DNA of 64,000 nucleotides, taken from assembly GCA_031422335.1 (NCBI GenBank), contig JANOQW010000009.1, positions 47,429-111,428 of the forward strand. Direction: 5' to 3'. Both the position numbers and the translations under genes were made by a program. The first letter of the stretch is position 1; every line of letters begins with the position of its first letter. This DNA is from Methylotenera_A sp031422335 (GTDB lineage: Bacteria; Pseudomonadota; Gammaproteobacteria; Burkholderiales; Methylophilaceae). Below, piece by piece: positions 15,524 through 24,611 of this stretch. The notes beneath the pieces were generated by a model. It saw nothing but the letters and a program-made list of their open reading frames with translations, made no database searches and was not told the DNA's origin.

Positions 15524-15979
15524 TTATTTTATGGTTAATTGAAACGTGTGTTTGGCTAAATAAATCTCGCGCAAAAAACAGCCTAAGCTAATAATTAAGC
15601 TGAGCATGGCGGCAATAAATAGTAGTGATACTAACCAAGATGAATCCCAGCGGATAACCGAGCCTAAAAATAGCATGCCGATGACTACAGACACCAACAA
15701 TAGTGACAATGTGCTGAGCGTAATCGCCCAATGCACCCAATTGGCGCGACAAGAAAGCAAAAATAGCTCCCGACTATAATTAGCACAGCTAGGGTTTTCA
15801 GCTTGCGCTTGTGCCGATTCGCATTTTTCATTTAGCGCACGAAATCTATCCACCACGCGCCCTAACCTACCTGTGAGTACGCCTAAAAGTGCGCTCACAC
15901 CCATTAGCAAAAATACAGGCGCAATCGCCAGTTGTATTACCTCGGATGCACTACTGACACTATGAATAACAGTTTGCAT
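15524..15979 (-). CDS. DUF2721 family membrane protein
   Basis: A 151-aa inner-membrane protein that matches DUF2721 by pattern: VIQLAIAPVFLLMGVSALLGVLTGRLGRVVDRFRAL, here only as first helix and loop, with three hydrophobic segments at about residues 15-38, 78-102 and 110-132. The family has no established function. It is preceded by a composite repeat and lies 187 nt after uvrB on the same strand. Confidence 0.85.
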   Translation of the reverse strand: MQTVIHSVSSASEVIQLAIAPVFLLMGVSALLGVLTGRLGRVVDRFRALNEKCESAQAQAENPSCANYSRELFLLSCRANWVHWAITLSTLSLLLVSVVIGMLFLGSVIRWDSSWLVSLLFIAAMLSLIISLGCFLREIYLAKHTFQLTIK

Positions 15980-16038
15980 ATTATTTCTTTCTTATTTAAA
16001 AATTATATTTTAAACATGTGATTTAAACATTAAAACAG

Positions 16039-16134
16039 CTGCCCTGAGAGCTAATATCCATGCGGGTTTCGCACATGAATAACCAGCTTTAGCTGGTATA
16101 TTCTGCGATGAAGACCTTTACGGTTACAGGGCAT
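16039..16134. repeat. Composite repeat element (S with H module), copy C
   Basis: An S palindrome with arms CTGCCCTG and CAGGGCAT whose reverse-orientation centre AATATCCATGC is intact. A module of about 60 nt (TTTCGC to CGGTT, 16067-16125) lies between the centre and the right arm. The module contains the stem ACCAGC-TTTA-GCTGGT, extended by GAATA/TATTC, and the tail GAAGACCTTTACGG shared with 62142-62220. It lies between uvrB and the DUF2721 gene. Confidence 0.85.
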
Positions 16135-16166
16135 CTATTTTTTCTCGGTGTTTTTAAACCTTTAAT

Positions 16167-18203
16167 TTATTCAATTAAATCGGGCATGCTAGCCCCATAA
16201 AATTTAGTCTTAAGCGTTTTTAGTTGGTCTCTAAAATCGGCAGCTTTTTCAAATTCTAAATTCTTCGCCGCATCGTGCATGGCTTTTTCTAGGCGCTTCA
16301 TTTCTTTGGCAATTTGTTTCTCGCTCAGGCTTTCGTAATTGGCTTGCTCTTGCGCAGCTTTGCGCTCACGCTTGCCTTCTTCTACGTCATATACGCCGTC
16401 TATCATGTCTTTTACGCGTTTTACAATGCCTTTTGGGGTAATGCCATTGGCTTCATTAAAGGCTGTTTGTATTTTTCTACGCCGATTGGTTTCGTCAATG
16501 GCCAAGCCCATGCTGCGCGTAATTTTATTGCCGTAAAAAATAACCGCGCCGTTTAAGTTGCGCGCGGCGCGGCCTGCAGTTTGAATTAAACTGCGTTCGC
16601 TACGCAAAAAACCTTCTTTATCGGCATCCAAAACGGCTACTAAAGACACTTCAGGAATATCTAAACCTTCGCGCAACAAATTAATGCCTACTAATACGTC
16701 AAACTCGCCTAATCTTAAGTCGCGAATAATCTCCACGCGCTCAACAGTATCAATATCCGAGTGCAAATAACGCGTTTTTACACCATGCTCGGCCAAATAG
16801 TCGGTTAAATCTTCTGCCATGCGTTTGGTTAACGTAGTGGCTAATACACGCTCGCCCACAGCCACACGCTTTTTAATTTCCCCAAGCAGATCATCTACTT
16901 GCGTGTCGGCAGGCTTTACAGTGATTTCTGGGTCTATCAAACCGGTTGGCCGCGCAATCATCTCTACCACTTGCTGTTGATGATTTTTTTCATAATCGGC
17001 AGGCGTGGCACTTATAAACACAGTTTGGCGCATAATGCGCTCAAATTCCTCAAACTTTAACGGCCTGTTATCTAAGGCTGAAGGCAAGCGCCAGCCATAA
17101 TCGACCAAATTGGTCTTGCGTGACCAATCGCCCTTGTACATGCCACCAATTTGCGGCACGGTGACATGGCTTTCGTCAATAATCATCAGCGCGCTATCTG
17201 GCAAATAATCAATTAATGTCGGCGGCGGGTCACCTGGATTGCGACCGGATAAATGGCGGCTGTAGTTCTCAATGCCTTTGCAAAAGCCAATTTCGTTGAG
17301 CATTTCCAAGTCAAATCTAGTCCGCTGTTCTATGCGTTGCGCCTCAACTAATTTGCCTTCTTTAATATATTGCGCTACGCGCTCAACTAACTCTTTTTTT
17401 ATCTTTTCTATCGCCTTTATAGTAGTTTCGCGGGATGTTACGTAATGACTTGAAGGATATATTGTAAACCGTTGAATTTTATTAAATATTTGTCCAGTTA
17501 AAGGGTCAAATAAAGTGATACTTTCCACCTCGTCATCAAACAAACTTAACCTAACGGCAGTCTCGTTATTTTCAGCGGGAAACACATCAATCACATCGCC
17601 GCGCACGCGAAAACTGCCACGGCTAAAATCAAAATCATTGCGATCATATTGCATGCCAATCAGGCGCAAAATCGCCTCTTTTTGGCTCATTTTATCGCCT
17701 TGCTTTAAGTGCAGCACCATGCCGTGATAATCGCTAGGGTCGCCAATACCGTATATTGCAGAAACCGAGGCCACGATAATGCTGTCCTCACGCTCTAACA
17801 GCGCTTTGGTAGCAGAAAGCCGCATCTGCTCGATATGCTCGTTAATGCTGGAATCTTTCTCTATAAACAAGTCACGGCTTGGCACATAGGCTTCGGGCTG
17901 ATAATAATCGTAATAACTAACGAAATATTCCACCGAATTATTGGGGAAAAACTCACGAAACTCACTATATAACTGCGCGGCCAGCGTTTTATTTGGCGCC
18001 ATCACAATGGCAGGCTTGCCAGTGCGCGCAATTACATTGGCCATGGTAAATGTTTTACCGCTGCCAGTAACGCCCAGCAAGGTTTGAAACTGCAACCCGC
18101 TTTCAATACCTGCCGTGAGCTTCTCAATCGCCGCTGGCTGGTCTCCAGCTGGTGGGAATGGCTGCCAAAGCTGATACTTACTATTTGGAAAGGTAACGAA
18201 CAT
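16167..18203 (-). CDS. uvrB: Excinuclease ABC subunit B
   Basis: The damage-verifying helicase of nucleotide excision repair, about 678 aa. It has the N-terminal QPFPPAGDQPAAI motif, Walker A GVTGSGKTF, the beta-hairpin region VSYYDYYQPEAYVP, the helicase motifs DESHVT and QTAGRAARN, and the C-terminal UVR motif (EMKRLEKAMHDAAKNLEFEKAA) that contacts UvrC. The family start (a few residues before FQLWQPF-like text) favours ATG 18203; the frame is open to 18254. No recognisable SOS box was found upstream by eye. Confidence 0.97.
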   Translation of the reverse strand: MFVTFPNSKYQLWQPFPPAGDQPAAIEKLTAGIESGLQFQTLLGVTGSGKTFTMANVIARTGKPAIVMAPNKTLAAQLYSEFREFFPNNSVEYFVSYYDYYQPEAYVPSRDLFIEKDSSINEHIEQMRLSATKALLEREDSIIVASVSAIYGIGDPSDYHGMVLHLKQGDKMSQKEAILRLIGMQYDRNDFDFSRGSFRVRGDVIDVFPAENNETAVRLSLFDDEVESITLFDPLTGQIFNKIQRFTIYPSSHYVTSRETTIKAIEKIKKELVERVAQYIKEGKLVEAQRIEQRTRFDLEMLNEIGFCKGIENYSRHLSGRNPGDPPPTLIDYLPDSALMIIDESHVTVPQIGGMYKGDWSRKTNLVDYGWRLPSALDNRPLKFEEFERIMRQTVFISATPADYEKNHQQQVVEMIARPTGLIDPEITVKPADTQVDDLLGEIKKRVAVGERVLATTLTKRMAEDLTDYLAEHGVKTRYLHSDIDTVERVEIIRDLRLGEFDVLVGINLLREGLDIPEVSLVAVLDADKEGFLRSERSLIQTAGRAARNLNGAVIFYGNKITRSMGLAIDETNRRRKIQTAFNEANGITPKGIVKRVKDMIDGVYDVEEGKRERKAAQEQANYESLSEKQIAKEMKRLEKAMHDAAKNLEFEKAADFRDQLKTLKTKFYGASMPDLIE

Positions 18204-18380
18204 AAGCTTTGCGCCAGTGAGATAACTAATAATTTTAACAGGCTTTACTGACAAATTTTTTACATTTTACGCGTATGTTTAGATTGTTGCATCTAAGCTT
18301 GCGAACTTTTGCGTATTAGTTATAGTCATTAATACAAGCTTTTATGCTTTAAAATAAATCAATAATTAATAAGGTTTTCT

Positions 18381-19409
18381 ATGCGCCCTAAAATCCTCGC
18401 TTTTGCCTTGACAAGCTCTGTTTTGTTAACCTCAGCTACACCCTCTTTTGCATACGATAAACAAGCGTTAATACAATCTTATTTTAGTGTGGTAATGATA
18501 CGTGGCTATAACCCCAATGGCGGCTTGGCTTATGGCAGCGGTGTGGTGATTGGCAAAGATAAAGTGATCACTAATTGTCATGTGCTACGCAGCACTAAAC
18601 AACCATGGGTAGCACGTGGCGAAGACTCATACATTATTAGCAGCGTCAAAGTAGATGCTTGGCATGATTTATGTATCGTGACCACCGAAGGCTTACCGCT
18701 CAATCCAGTTAAATTTGGCAAAAGCACCACACTAAAACGTGGTCAAGATGTGGCGGGTATTGGTCACTCTAATGGCGTACCCGCACCGCTTACTTCTACT
18801 GGTACCGTTAAAGGTTTATACAACGATAATGGTGCCAATGTGATTCGTACCAATGCCAAGTTTTTGCTGGGTGCCAGCGGCAGCGGCTTGTTTGATTTAG
18901 ATGGCAATTTGGTGGGTATTAACACGTTTAAAACTACCGGTCGCGGTGGCAGTATTCACTTTGCGCTACCAGTTGAATGGCTAGAAACGCTAGATAAACA
19001 GCCTGCAACCACTGTGTTTCCAATCTCTGGCAAAGCTTTGTGGGAAGAGGATGAAGATAAAAAGCCTTTCTATATGCAAGCCGCAGTGCCAGAATCGCGC
19101 TACGATTGGCCTAAATTGGCACAAGTGGCCGAGAAATGGACTGTTGCCGAACCTAAAAGTACCGAAGCTTGGTATGCGTTGGGCTTGGGCTTAGAAAACT
19201 CTGGTAAAAGTGACACCGCCGAAACTGCTTACAAACAAGCCATTACGGTAGATGCAGAGAATTTTGAAGCGATGACACGACTGGGTGCCATTGCGAAAGA
19301 ACGTGGCGATAAAGTAGAAATGCACCGTATTCAACTGGCCATTGATAGCATTAATGAGCAAGCAGCGCTGGATTACAGTAATTTATTAGGTTGCGACAAA
19401 GCTTGCTAA
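18381..19409 (+). CDS. Secreted trypsin-like serine protease with TPR tail
   Basis: A 342-aa exported protein. A signal peptide (residues 1-24, ending PSFA) is followed by a chymotrypsin-fold domain with a full triad: His67 (TNCHV), Asp96 (HDLCIV) and Ser166 (GASGSGLFD). From about residue 245 the chain carries two TPR-like helix pairs (EAWYALGLGLENSGKSDTAE and FEAMTRLGAIAKERGDKVE, in part). It lacks a PDZ domain, so it is not DegP-like. Such protease-TPR fusions may bind a partner or substrate through the repeats; the role is unknown. It starts 18 nt after an AAGG site region and ends in a strong terminator. Confidence 0.88.
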   Translation: MRPKILAFALTSSVLLTSATPSFAYDKQALIQSYFSVVMIRGYNPNGGLAYGSGVVIGKDKVITNCHVLRSTKQPWVARGEDSYIISSVKVDAWHDLCIVTTEGLPLNPVKFGKSTTLKRGQDVAGIGHSNGVPAPLTSTGTVKGLYNDNGANVIRTNAKFLLGASGSGLFDLDGNLVGINTFKTTGRGGSIHFALPVEWLETLDKQPATTVFPISGKALWEEDEDKKPFYMQAAVPESRYDWPKLAQVAEKWTVAEPKSTEAWYALGLGLENSGKSDTAETAYKQAITVDAENFEAMTRLGAIAKERGDKVEMHRIQLAIDSINEQAALDYSNLLGCDKAC

Positions 19410-19425
19410 TTTGTGTTTTAGCTAA

Positions 19426-19454
19426 CAAAAAAGCCTCTTATGAGGCTTTTTTGT
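19426..19454. terminator. Bidirectional rho-independent terminator
   Basis: AAAAAAGCCTC-TTAT-GAGGCTTTTTT follows the protease gene stop by about 17 nt. The stem is 11 bp including the A/T flanks and has a T-tract on each strand. Confidence 0.9.
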
Positions 19455-19570
19455 TGTCAATCAATACTAGTTGCGTGTTCCTAAATAGCGCCTTTATGCG
19501 TAAAATACCGTTTTGTTAATTTAATTAGTTTTTTTAAGCCATATTTATGGCAAAAATTAGGAAATGTATT

Positions 19571-20779
19571 TTGTCACAATTCGAGTTATCTGCCCGTGTT
19601 CTAGCCATTAAAGAATCCCCTACCCTTGCCATTACTGCAAAAGCAGGTAAATATAAGGCAGAAGGCCGCCCTATTATTGGCCTAGCAGCCGGTGAGCCTG
19701 ATTTTGATACGCCGCAGCATATTAAAGATGCAGCCATTGCCGCCATTCACGCGGGCTATACCAAATACACACCTGTGAGTGGCATCCCTGCGCTTAAACA
19801 AGCCATTGTGAACAAATTTAAAACTGAAAACGGCTTTGATTACAGCACCAATGAAGTGATTGTAGGCGTGGGTGGCAAGCAAACCATCTTTAATTTGTGT
19901 TTAGCAGTACTCAATAAAGGCGATGAAGTCATTATTCCTGCACCTTATTGGGTGAGCTATGCCGATATCGCCATGGTGGCTGAGGCGATACCTGTGATTA
20001 TTGATTGCGGTATCGAGCAAGGCTTTAAGCTACTACCCGCTCAATTAGAGGCGGCGATTACTGCAAAAACTAAAATTGTGATGCTTAATTCGCCATCCAA
20101 CCCCACTGGCGCGGTGTACAGCTTGGCAGAGTTGCAAGCACTGGGCGAAGTTTTGCTGAAACATCCGCATGTATTGGTCGCCACTGACGATATGTACGAA
20201 CACGTCAATTTAACCGGCGAAAAGTTTTATAACATCCTCAACGCTACGCCTGCGCTAAAAAGCCGTTGTATCGTGCTTAATGGTGTGTCTAAAGCCTATT
20301 CTATGACAGGTTGGCGCATTGGTTATGCCGCAGGCCCTGCCAATATCATCAAAGCCATGGAAATCTTACAAAGCCAATCGACCAGCAACGCGACTTCTAT
20401 CTCGCAGCACGCCGCAGTGGCCGCACTAACAGGCTCACAAGAATGCATAAAACCGATGGTGACTGCATTTATAGAACGTCACAAATACGTGGTGGATCGC
20501 TTCAACGCCATGCCAGGCTTAAGTTGCCTGATGGCAGGTGGCGCATTTTATGCTTTCCCCGATGCGCGCGAGGCAATTAACAGTTTACACAAAGCTGGCA
20601 AAATTAGTGCGGCGACTGACATGGCATTTGCAGAATATTTGCTTGAAAAGTTTGACGTTGCCGTGGTGCCAGGCTCTGCGTTTGGCGCAGAAGGCTATTT
20701 CCGCATCTCATTCGCCACCTCAATGGAAAACTTGAAAAACGCGCTAGACCGCATTGAAAAAGCTCTGCTCCCAGACTAA
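19571..20779 (+). CDS. aspC: Aspartate aminotransferase (class I, subgroup I-beta type)
   Basis: A PLP-dependent aminotransferase of about 402 aa interconverting aspartate and oxaloacetate with glutamate/2-oxoglutarate. Motifs are LAAGEPDFDTP, PYWVSY, LNSPSNPTGAVY (PLP-contact Asn), TDDMYEHV, and the Schiff-base lysine in NGVSKAYSMTGWRIGY; the C-terminus has GYFRISFATS. Homologues start at xELSARVxAIKxSPT. A TTG at 19571 (LSQFELSARV) has AGGA 9 nt upstream, whereas the ATG at 19547 has no ribosome site, so TTG is preferred. Prephenate transamination is also possible in this family. Confidence 0.92.
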   Translation: MSQFELSARVLAIKESPTLAITAKAGKYKAEGRPIIGLAAGEPDFDTPQHIKDAAIAAIHAGYTKYTPVSGIPALKQAIVNKFKTENGFDYSTNEVIVGVGGKQTIFNLCLAVLNKGDEVIIPAPYWVSYADIAMVAEAIPVIIDCGIEQGFKLLPAQLEAAITAKTKIVMLNSPSNPTGAVYSLAELQALGEVLLKHPHVLVATDDMYEHVNLTGEKFYNILNATPALKSRCIVLNGVSKAYSMTGWRIGYAAGPANIIKAMEILQSQSTSNATSISQHAAVAALTGSQECIKPMVTAFIERHKYVVDRFNAMPGLSCLMAGGAFYAFPDAREAINSLHKAGKISAATDMAFAEYLLEKFDVAVVPGSAFGAEGYFRISFATSMENLKNALDRIEKALLPD

Positions 20780-20791
20780 ATCATTCGTGGC

Positions 20792-20829
20792 ATGCTCTAC
20801 AACTCTCATGGATATTGGGTTACAGGGCT
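20792..20829. repeat. Degenerate S element
   Basis: Left arm ATGCTCTACAACTC, centre TCATGGATATT, right arm GGGTTACAGGGCT. It lies in the convergent gap between aspC and the lipoprotein gene. Confidence 0.7.
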
Positions 20830-20917
20830 TGTCCTCGAGTATTTTAATCGGTGAGCATATGAATGTAGCGTTTGTCCATCGAATGAAAAATTAACACGCT
20901 GCGCTCGTTCAACCCAT

Positions 20918-21136
20918 TTATTTTCTAAACCCTTTTGCTTGCATGCAGTTTTCGACGAGATCTTCTTGCTCAGATTCTTTAACTTTACTGAGCCCAACCT
21001 GATATTTACACTCTGATAGAGTACTAACCGCATCTTCACTAGAAATACCCTCTTTCCGCCAAGTTGGGTCGGATGCACAGCCGGAAAGTAGGGTTAAAGC
21101 TGAGATGCTTAGAATGATTAAAGTTTTTTGTGACAT
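20918..21136 (-). CDS. Small lipoprotein of unknown function
   Basis: A 72-aa protein with a lipoprotein signal (TLIILSISALTLLSGC, lipobox LLSGC, lipidated Cys20). The mature part is SSEDAVSTLSECKYQVGLS...EDLVENCMQAKGFRK, a short helical segment with two Cys residues, a pattern seen in many small proteobacterial lipoproteins that end with a CM..KG(Y/F) motif. AGGAG lies 8 nt before the ATG at 21136; an ATG one codon earlier is also possible. Ser after the Cys+1 Ala does not suggest inner-membrane retention. Function is unknown. Confidence 0.82.
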   Translation of the reverse strand: MSQKTLIILSISALTLLSGCASDPTWRKEGISSEDAVSTLSECKYQVGLSKVKESEQEDLVENCMQAKGFRK

Positions 21137-21303
21137 CATTGCTACTCCTATGGATGGTTGAAAATAACAATATATGAGCAATCAACAAACTCTGATGCGA
21201 TTACCCCGATTACCCAGTGCCTTGCTTGCACCAGTTTAGTATAAAGACTTGACACACTTGCGTCAACTTCAAATCACCTGCCCCAGATTAAGTCATTTGG
21301 GGC

Positions 21304-21341
21304 GGCTCTACCACCCAACATCCATGCAGGTTCTGAAGCAT
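21304..21341. repeat. Degenerate S element
   Basis: Reverse-orientation copy: centre AACATCCATGC with weakened arms (GGCTCTACCACCC and GGTTCTGAAGCAT). It lies 18 nt past the asmA-like gene stop. Confidence 0.6.
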
Positions 21342-21359
21342 CTGTTTTTAATAAAAAGC

Positions 21360-22703
21360 TTAATCCCCAAACAAACCCTTAAGCTTATTTAACGCGTCAT
21401 CGGCTTGTTTTCCAGCTTTAATCCCAACGCTTGTCCCAACGCCTGGCAAAATAGCCGTGCCTGCAATTGCGCCTGCCAGTGCAGCTTTGTTTGGCAACAC
21501 TATCGGGTTGCTCACCGTGCCAGAAACCTCTAACGGAATTTCCGCCAGCCCTAAACCGTTTTTCACGTCTACCACCACATCACCATCTAGCGCCTTGTTT
21601 GGCTTCACTTTCACCTGCCCTGTCGCCACCAATAAACCAGAACTTATTTTTAAGTTGCGCAAATGATATTGCTTGCCAAGCATATTCAACAAGCCAGAAA
21701 ATTCATCAAACTGCGTTTCGCCACCGCCTTGACTTTGCTTAAGCAACAAGCTGGCAACCCGCACCAAATCTAGCCCGTGCAGCACACCATTATTCACTTT
21801 AAATTTAAAATCCATGCGCAAATTATCCGCCAAATGCCCCGCATCATTAGCCTTGGCAGAGAAATTACCATTGCCAAATAAATTGCCACTTAAATAAACC
21901 GCTTTACTCACCATTCTGCTAGGTTGCTGCACCGCTAAATTAGCCACATTAATATTGCCACTGGCACGCCAGCCTTTTTGCCAATTCATAGTGGCGGCGC
22001 CCGTTAATTTTCCGCCATACAGCGCAATATCAATGTTGGGGATGCTAAGTTTGCTGCCTTTTAAATGCATTTCTAGCTTGGCTTTATCAATCAATAGCGG
22101 CAAACCTACTGGCAGCGTCCATTTGTTGGCACTCACCACAATCAACTGCGCATCGCCATCTGGCGTGACTTTTGGTGTCACATCGGCTTTCAGCTTGCCG
22201 TCTAAAGTTTCTACTGCGGCAGATTCCAGCTTATTATCGCCTGTCAGCGTGGCTTCTGCATTCATTACTGGGTAATTTGCTAATTGCAGTTCGTCGATCT
22301 TAATATGGCGAATATGCACGCTTGTAGGCACACTGTCGTCTGATTTTTTGGCAGTTAAAGCTGAAATAAAATCTAACGCTGCTTGTTTTATCACTGGCTT
22401 GCTCATACTTATATCGAGCGTTTTAACATCAGAAAATAAAGAGCCAATAGTCGGAATCACCACCAAACTTTCAACTTTAAGTTCATCATACTTGCCAACA
22501 ACAATGCCGCTGGCAGCTACGCGTGGGCTGGGCAGCAAAGACACATTTAATGATTGAATTGTCACTGGCTGGCCAAGTTTTTCGCTCGCCAATTTTTCCG
22601 CCTGTTGCAAATACGTCTGCATGGGGATTAAAAAAGGTACGGTAAGCAGAAAAGCTATAAGGACTAAGATGCCAATTAATATTTTTCTGTATTTTTTTAT
22701 CAT
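21360..22703 (-). CDS. AsmA-family protein
   Basis: A 447-aa envelope protein with one N-terminal membrane helix (ILIGILVLIAFLLTVPFLI) followed by an AsmA-type domain: LASEKLGQPVTIQSLNVSLLPSPRVAASGI, the first part, is the usual AsmA start. The C-terminus has the NGVLHGLDLVRVASLL and DVVVDVKNGLGLAEIPLEVSGTVSNP segments typical of the family. AsmA-like proteins form elongated beta-groove structures in the periplasm and are linked to phospholipid transport or outer-membrane assembly. It is shorter than E. coli AsmA. It is monocistronic here, with tRNA-Asn divergent upstream. Confidence 0.9.
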   Translation of the reverse strand: MIKKYRKILIGILVLIAFLLTVPFLIPMQTYLQQAEKLASEKLGQPVTIQSLNVSLLPSPRVAASGIVVGKYDELKVESLVVIPTIGSLFSDVKTLDISMSKPVIKQAALDFISALTAKKSDDSVPTSVHIRHIKIDELQLANYPVMNAEATLTGDNKLESAAVETLDGKLKADVTPKVTPDGDAQLIVVSANKWTLPVGLPLLIDKAKLEMHLKGSKLSIPNIDIALYGGKLTGAATMNWQKGWRASGNINVANLAVQQPSRMVSKAVYLSGNLFGNGNFSAKANDAGHLADNLRMDFKFKVNNGVLHGLDLVRVASLLLKQSQGGGETQFDEFSGLLNMLGKQYHLRNLKISSGLLVATGQVKVKPNKALDGDVVVDVKNGLGLAEIPLEVSGTVSNPIVLPNKAALAGAIAGTAILPGVGTSVGIKAGKQADDALNKLKGLFGD

Positions 22704-22784
22704 ATAAGTGCCAAATTATAACGCTTAACGATTGACCAAAGCCCGCTAAATCAGTATTATCACGCCTTCACAAGTCCTACCGAT

Positions 22785-22860
22785 TCCTCGATAGCTCAGC
22801 CGGTAGAGCAACGGACTGTTAATCCGTGTGTCCCTGGTTCGAGCCCAGGTCGAGGAGCCA
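22785..22860 (+). tRNA. tRNA-Asn (anticodon GTT)
   Basis: A 76-nt tRNA: acceptor TCCTCGA pairs TCGAGGA with discriminator G and encoded CCA; the D arm has AGCTCAGCCGGTAGAGC; the anticodon loop CTGTTAA gives GTT; the T arm is TGGTTCGAGCCCA. All standard. Confidence 0.98.
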
Positions 22861-22870
22861 AGTTTTAAAA

Positions 22871-22896
22871 GCCTCACAGCGATGTGGGGCTTTTTT
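22871..22896 (+). terminator. Terminator after tRNA-Asn
   Basis: GCCTCACA-GCGA-TGTGGGGC followed by TTTTTT, 10 nt past the tRNA. Confidence 0.88.
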
Positions 22897-22938
22897 CATA
22901 TTGCATCCAGTAATGGTTGAAATACAAAGCCGCCATAG

Positions 22939-23634
22939 CTAAACAGCAGTACCAAACAATCTGCCTACTGCTGCAGTTAGTGCTATTGCCATTGCACCCC
23001 AAATCAGCACTCGAATCGCACCTTTTATCACCGATGCACCACCTACGTATGCCGCTACTCCTCCTAAAACAAACAGTGTGCTAAGCGCCGTTACAGTTGA
23101 AATTTGTGCAGTTAAGTGGCTTGGTGCCAATAGCACTGTGATAATTGGCACCAAAGCACCAAACGTAAAAGAGATTGCAGAAGCAATGGATGCTTGCAAT
23201 GGCTTAGCACTTAATGTTTCTGAAATTCCTAGCTCATCTCTAGTGTGCGCCCCTATTGCATCTACCTCCATAAGCTTTACAGCCACTTGGTGAGCAAGGT
23301 TTTGGTCTAGACCCCGACTTAGGTAAATTAAAGTCAGCTCCTCTAATTCCTGTTCAGGCTCGCTTTTTAATTCTTTTTTCTCTTTTTCAATATCTGCTGA
23401 CTCAGTATCTGCTTGAGATTGAACAGATACGTATTCACCAGCAGCCATAGACATCGCACCTGCAATAGTTCCAGCTAATCCTGTAAGCAAAATACTATTT
23501 GAAGAAGCACCTGAAGTTGCAACGCCTACAACAAGACTGGCAATAGAAATAACCCCATCATTTGCACCTAACACGGATGCTCTAAGCCAACCGATTCGGT
23601 CTGATTTATGCCTTTCCAAATGCTTAGCTCTCAT
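22939..23634 (-). CDS. VIT1/CCC1-family iron/manganese transporter
   Basis: A 231-aa inner-membrane protein. The conserved N-terminus (RIGWLRASVLGANDGVISIASLVVG) carries the family Asp in the first helix, and AGAMSMAAGEYVSVQSQ in the second. A charged cytoplasmic region (about residues 75-110, Glu-rich, EKEKKELKSEPEQELEEL in part) matches the metal-binding insert of the family. Three further hydrophobic helices follow. Homologues move Fe2+ or Mn2+ out of the cytosol. It is followed on the same strand (upstream) by an unknown membrane protein 36 nt away. Confidence 0.92.
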   Translation of the reverse strand: MRAKHLERHKSDRIGWLRASVLGANDGVISIASLVVGVATSGASSNSILLTGLAGTIAGAMSMAAGEYVSVQSQADTESADIEKEKKELKSEPEQELEELTLIYLSRGLDQNLAHQVAVKLMEVDAIGAHTRDELGISETLSAKPLQASIASAISFTFGALVPIITVLLAPSHLTAQISTVTALSTLFVLGGVAAYVGGASVIKGAIRVLIWGAMAIALTAAVGRLFGTAV

Positions 23635-23670
23635 TAAGAATATCCTGATTGGTTAATGAACTTATTATCA

Positions 23671-24222
23671 TCACTTAATATTTACTGGCATCACATGCAC
23701 AATCGATTTGCTTAAATTTCGATAAACACTCCTCTTTCTAACAATCGGCCACCAACCATACAGAAAAGTCTGCATTGGTCGCCACATAGCAACCCAACCA
23801 CCAATGAGCAAACTTTCCTTCAGCAGCTTGAGAAACGTATTGCTTGCATAACCAGCATCAAGTACATCTGCTATCAGTAGACACGCACCCAAAAAACTAA
23901 GCCCTATCACAAGGCTAACGCGGCCTTCAAGTAAGTGCTGACGCAAATTATGACTAGATCGCTGTGCCTTATCATCAAAGTGGTTATGAATTGCCTCTGC
24001 AACTAGCGTACTAGGGTCTTCCAGTGGCATTTTTTCAATATGTATAATAATTTTGAAATGACTATTCTGTGGAAAGTCTAGCGCCCAACTTTCTAAGAAA
24101 TCTTCAGCGTCTGTATCAAGATTGCGGTGATGAAATGGCGTTGGATCCATTGAGTTAAAAAGTTCGGGGAGCTCAGCCAGACGCAACTCAATTTGATGAA
24201 TGGGATGAAAGGGTTTTTTCAT
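23671..24222 (-). CDS. Conserved membrane protein of unknown function
   Basis: A 183-aa protein I cannot assign. The N-terminal half is soluble and acidic, with an Asn/Pro/Phe-rich start (MKKPFHPIHQIELRLAELPELFN in part). The C-terminal half has two hydrophobic segments (VSLVIGLSFLGACLLIADV at about 104-122 and LLKESLLIGGWVAMW nearby). It lies 36 nt upstream of the VIT-type transporter on the same strand, so they are probably co-transcribed. Confidence 0.75.
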   Translation of the reverse strand: MKKPFHPIHQIELRLAELPELFNSMDPTPFHHRNLDTDAEDFLESWALDFPQNSHFKIIIHIEKMPLEDPSTLVAEAIHNHFDDKAQRSSHNLRQHLLEGRVSLVIGLSFLGACLLIADVLDAGYASNTFLKLLKESLLIGGWVAMWRPMQTFLYGWWPIVRKRSVYRNLSKSIVHVMPVNIK

Positions 24223-24525
24223 ATTGGTTCAGTATAAAATAAATTTTCAAGCATGCTGAATTGTAGTCGCATCCGCTACAACAACTTAAAAAAATTCTCC
24301 CTAAATCGCTACCAAAGCTTTAACCTAACTTTAATGATTTCTGTTTCATATTTTTTGTAGTTTAAGAAAGTAACTAACTAGACTTAAATCTGTTTTAGCA
24401 GTTTTTAATTATCTGAGAGACCGCTTTCGGTCAGAAGAGGGTGCTCTATTATGCAACGTCTAAATGATTGAGACTGATATTATCCAGTTCTCAGTTTTGT
24501 TTGCTATAGTGAGCCAAATAAATGA

Positions 24526-24555
24526 AAAAGTCCTACAGAAATGTAGGACTTTTTT
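24526..24555. terminator. Bidirectional rho-independent terminator
   Basis: AAAAAGTCCTACA-GAAA-TGTAGGACTTTTTT: an 8-bp core stem with A/T flanks on both sides. No annotated gene ends directly before it on the plus strand, which hints at an unannotated short transcript. Confidence 0.85.
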
Positions 24556-24564
24556 GCTTTCATC

Positions 24565-24611
24565 ATTACAATCTCATTCACTTTATGTATAATACTTTTA
24601 ATAATATTATT
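24565..24611 (+). promoter_or_regulatory. Toxin-antitoxin promoter and operator palindrome
   Basis: -35 ATTACA (24565-24570), 17-nt spacer, -10 TATAAT (24588-24593). Just downstream is a perfect 12-bp palindrome AATAATATTATT (24600-24611), placed where a type II antitoxin would bind to repress its own operon. Confidence 0.65.

Noticed and set aside
18165..18254. Extended N-terminus of UvrB from 18254
   Set aside because: The extra 17 residues have no counterpart in the family, whose N-terminus begins close to the QPFPPAGDQ motif.
20806..21078. 90-codon open frame on the minus strand overlapping the lipoprotein gene
   Set aside because: It overlaps the lipoprotein in another frame, has no ribosome site or family pattern, and its sequence is low in typical coding features.
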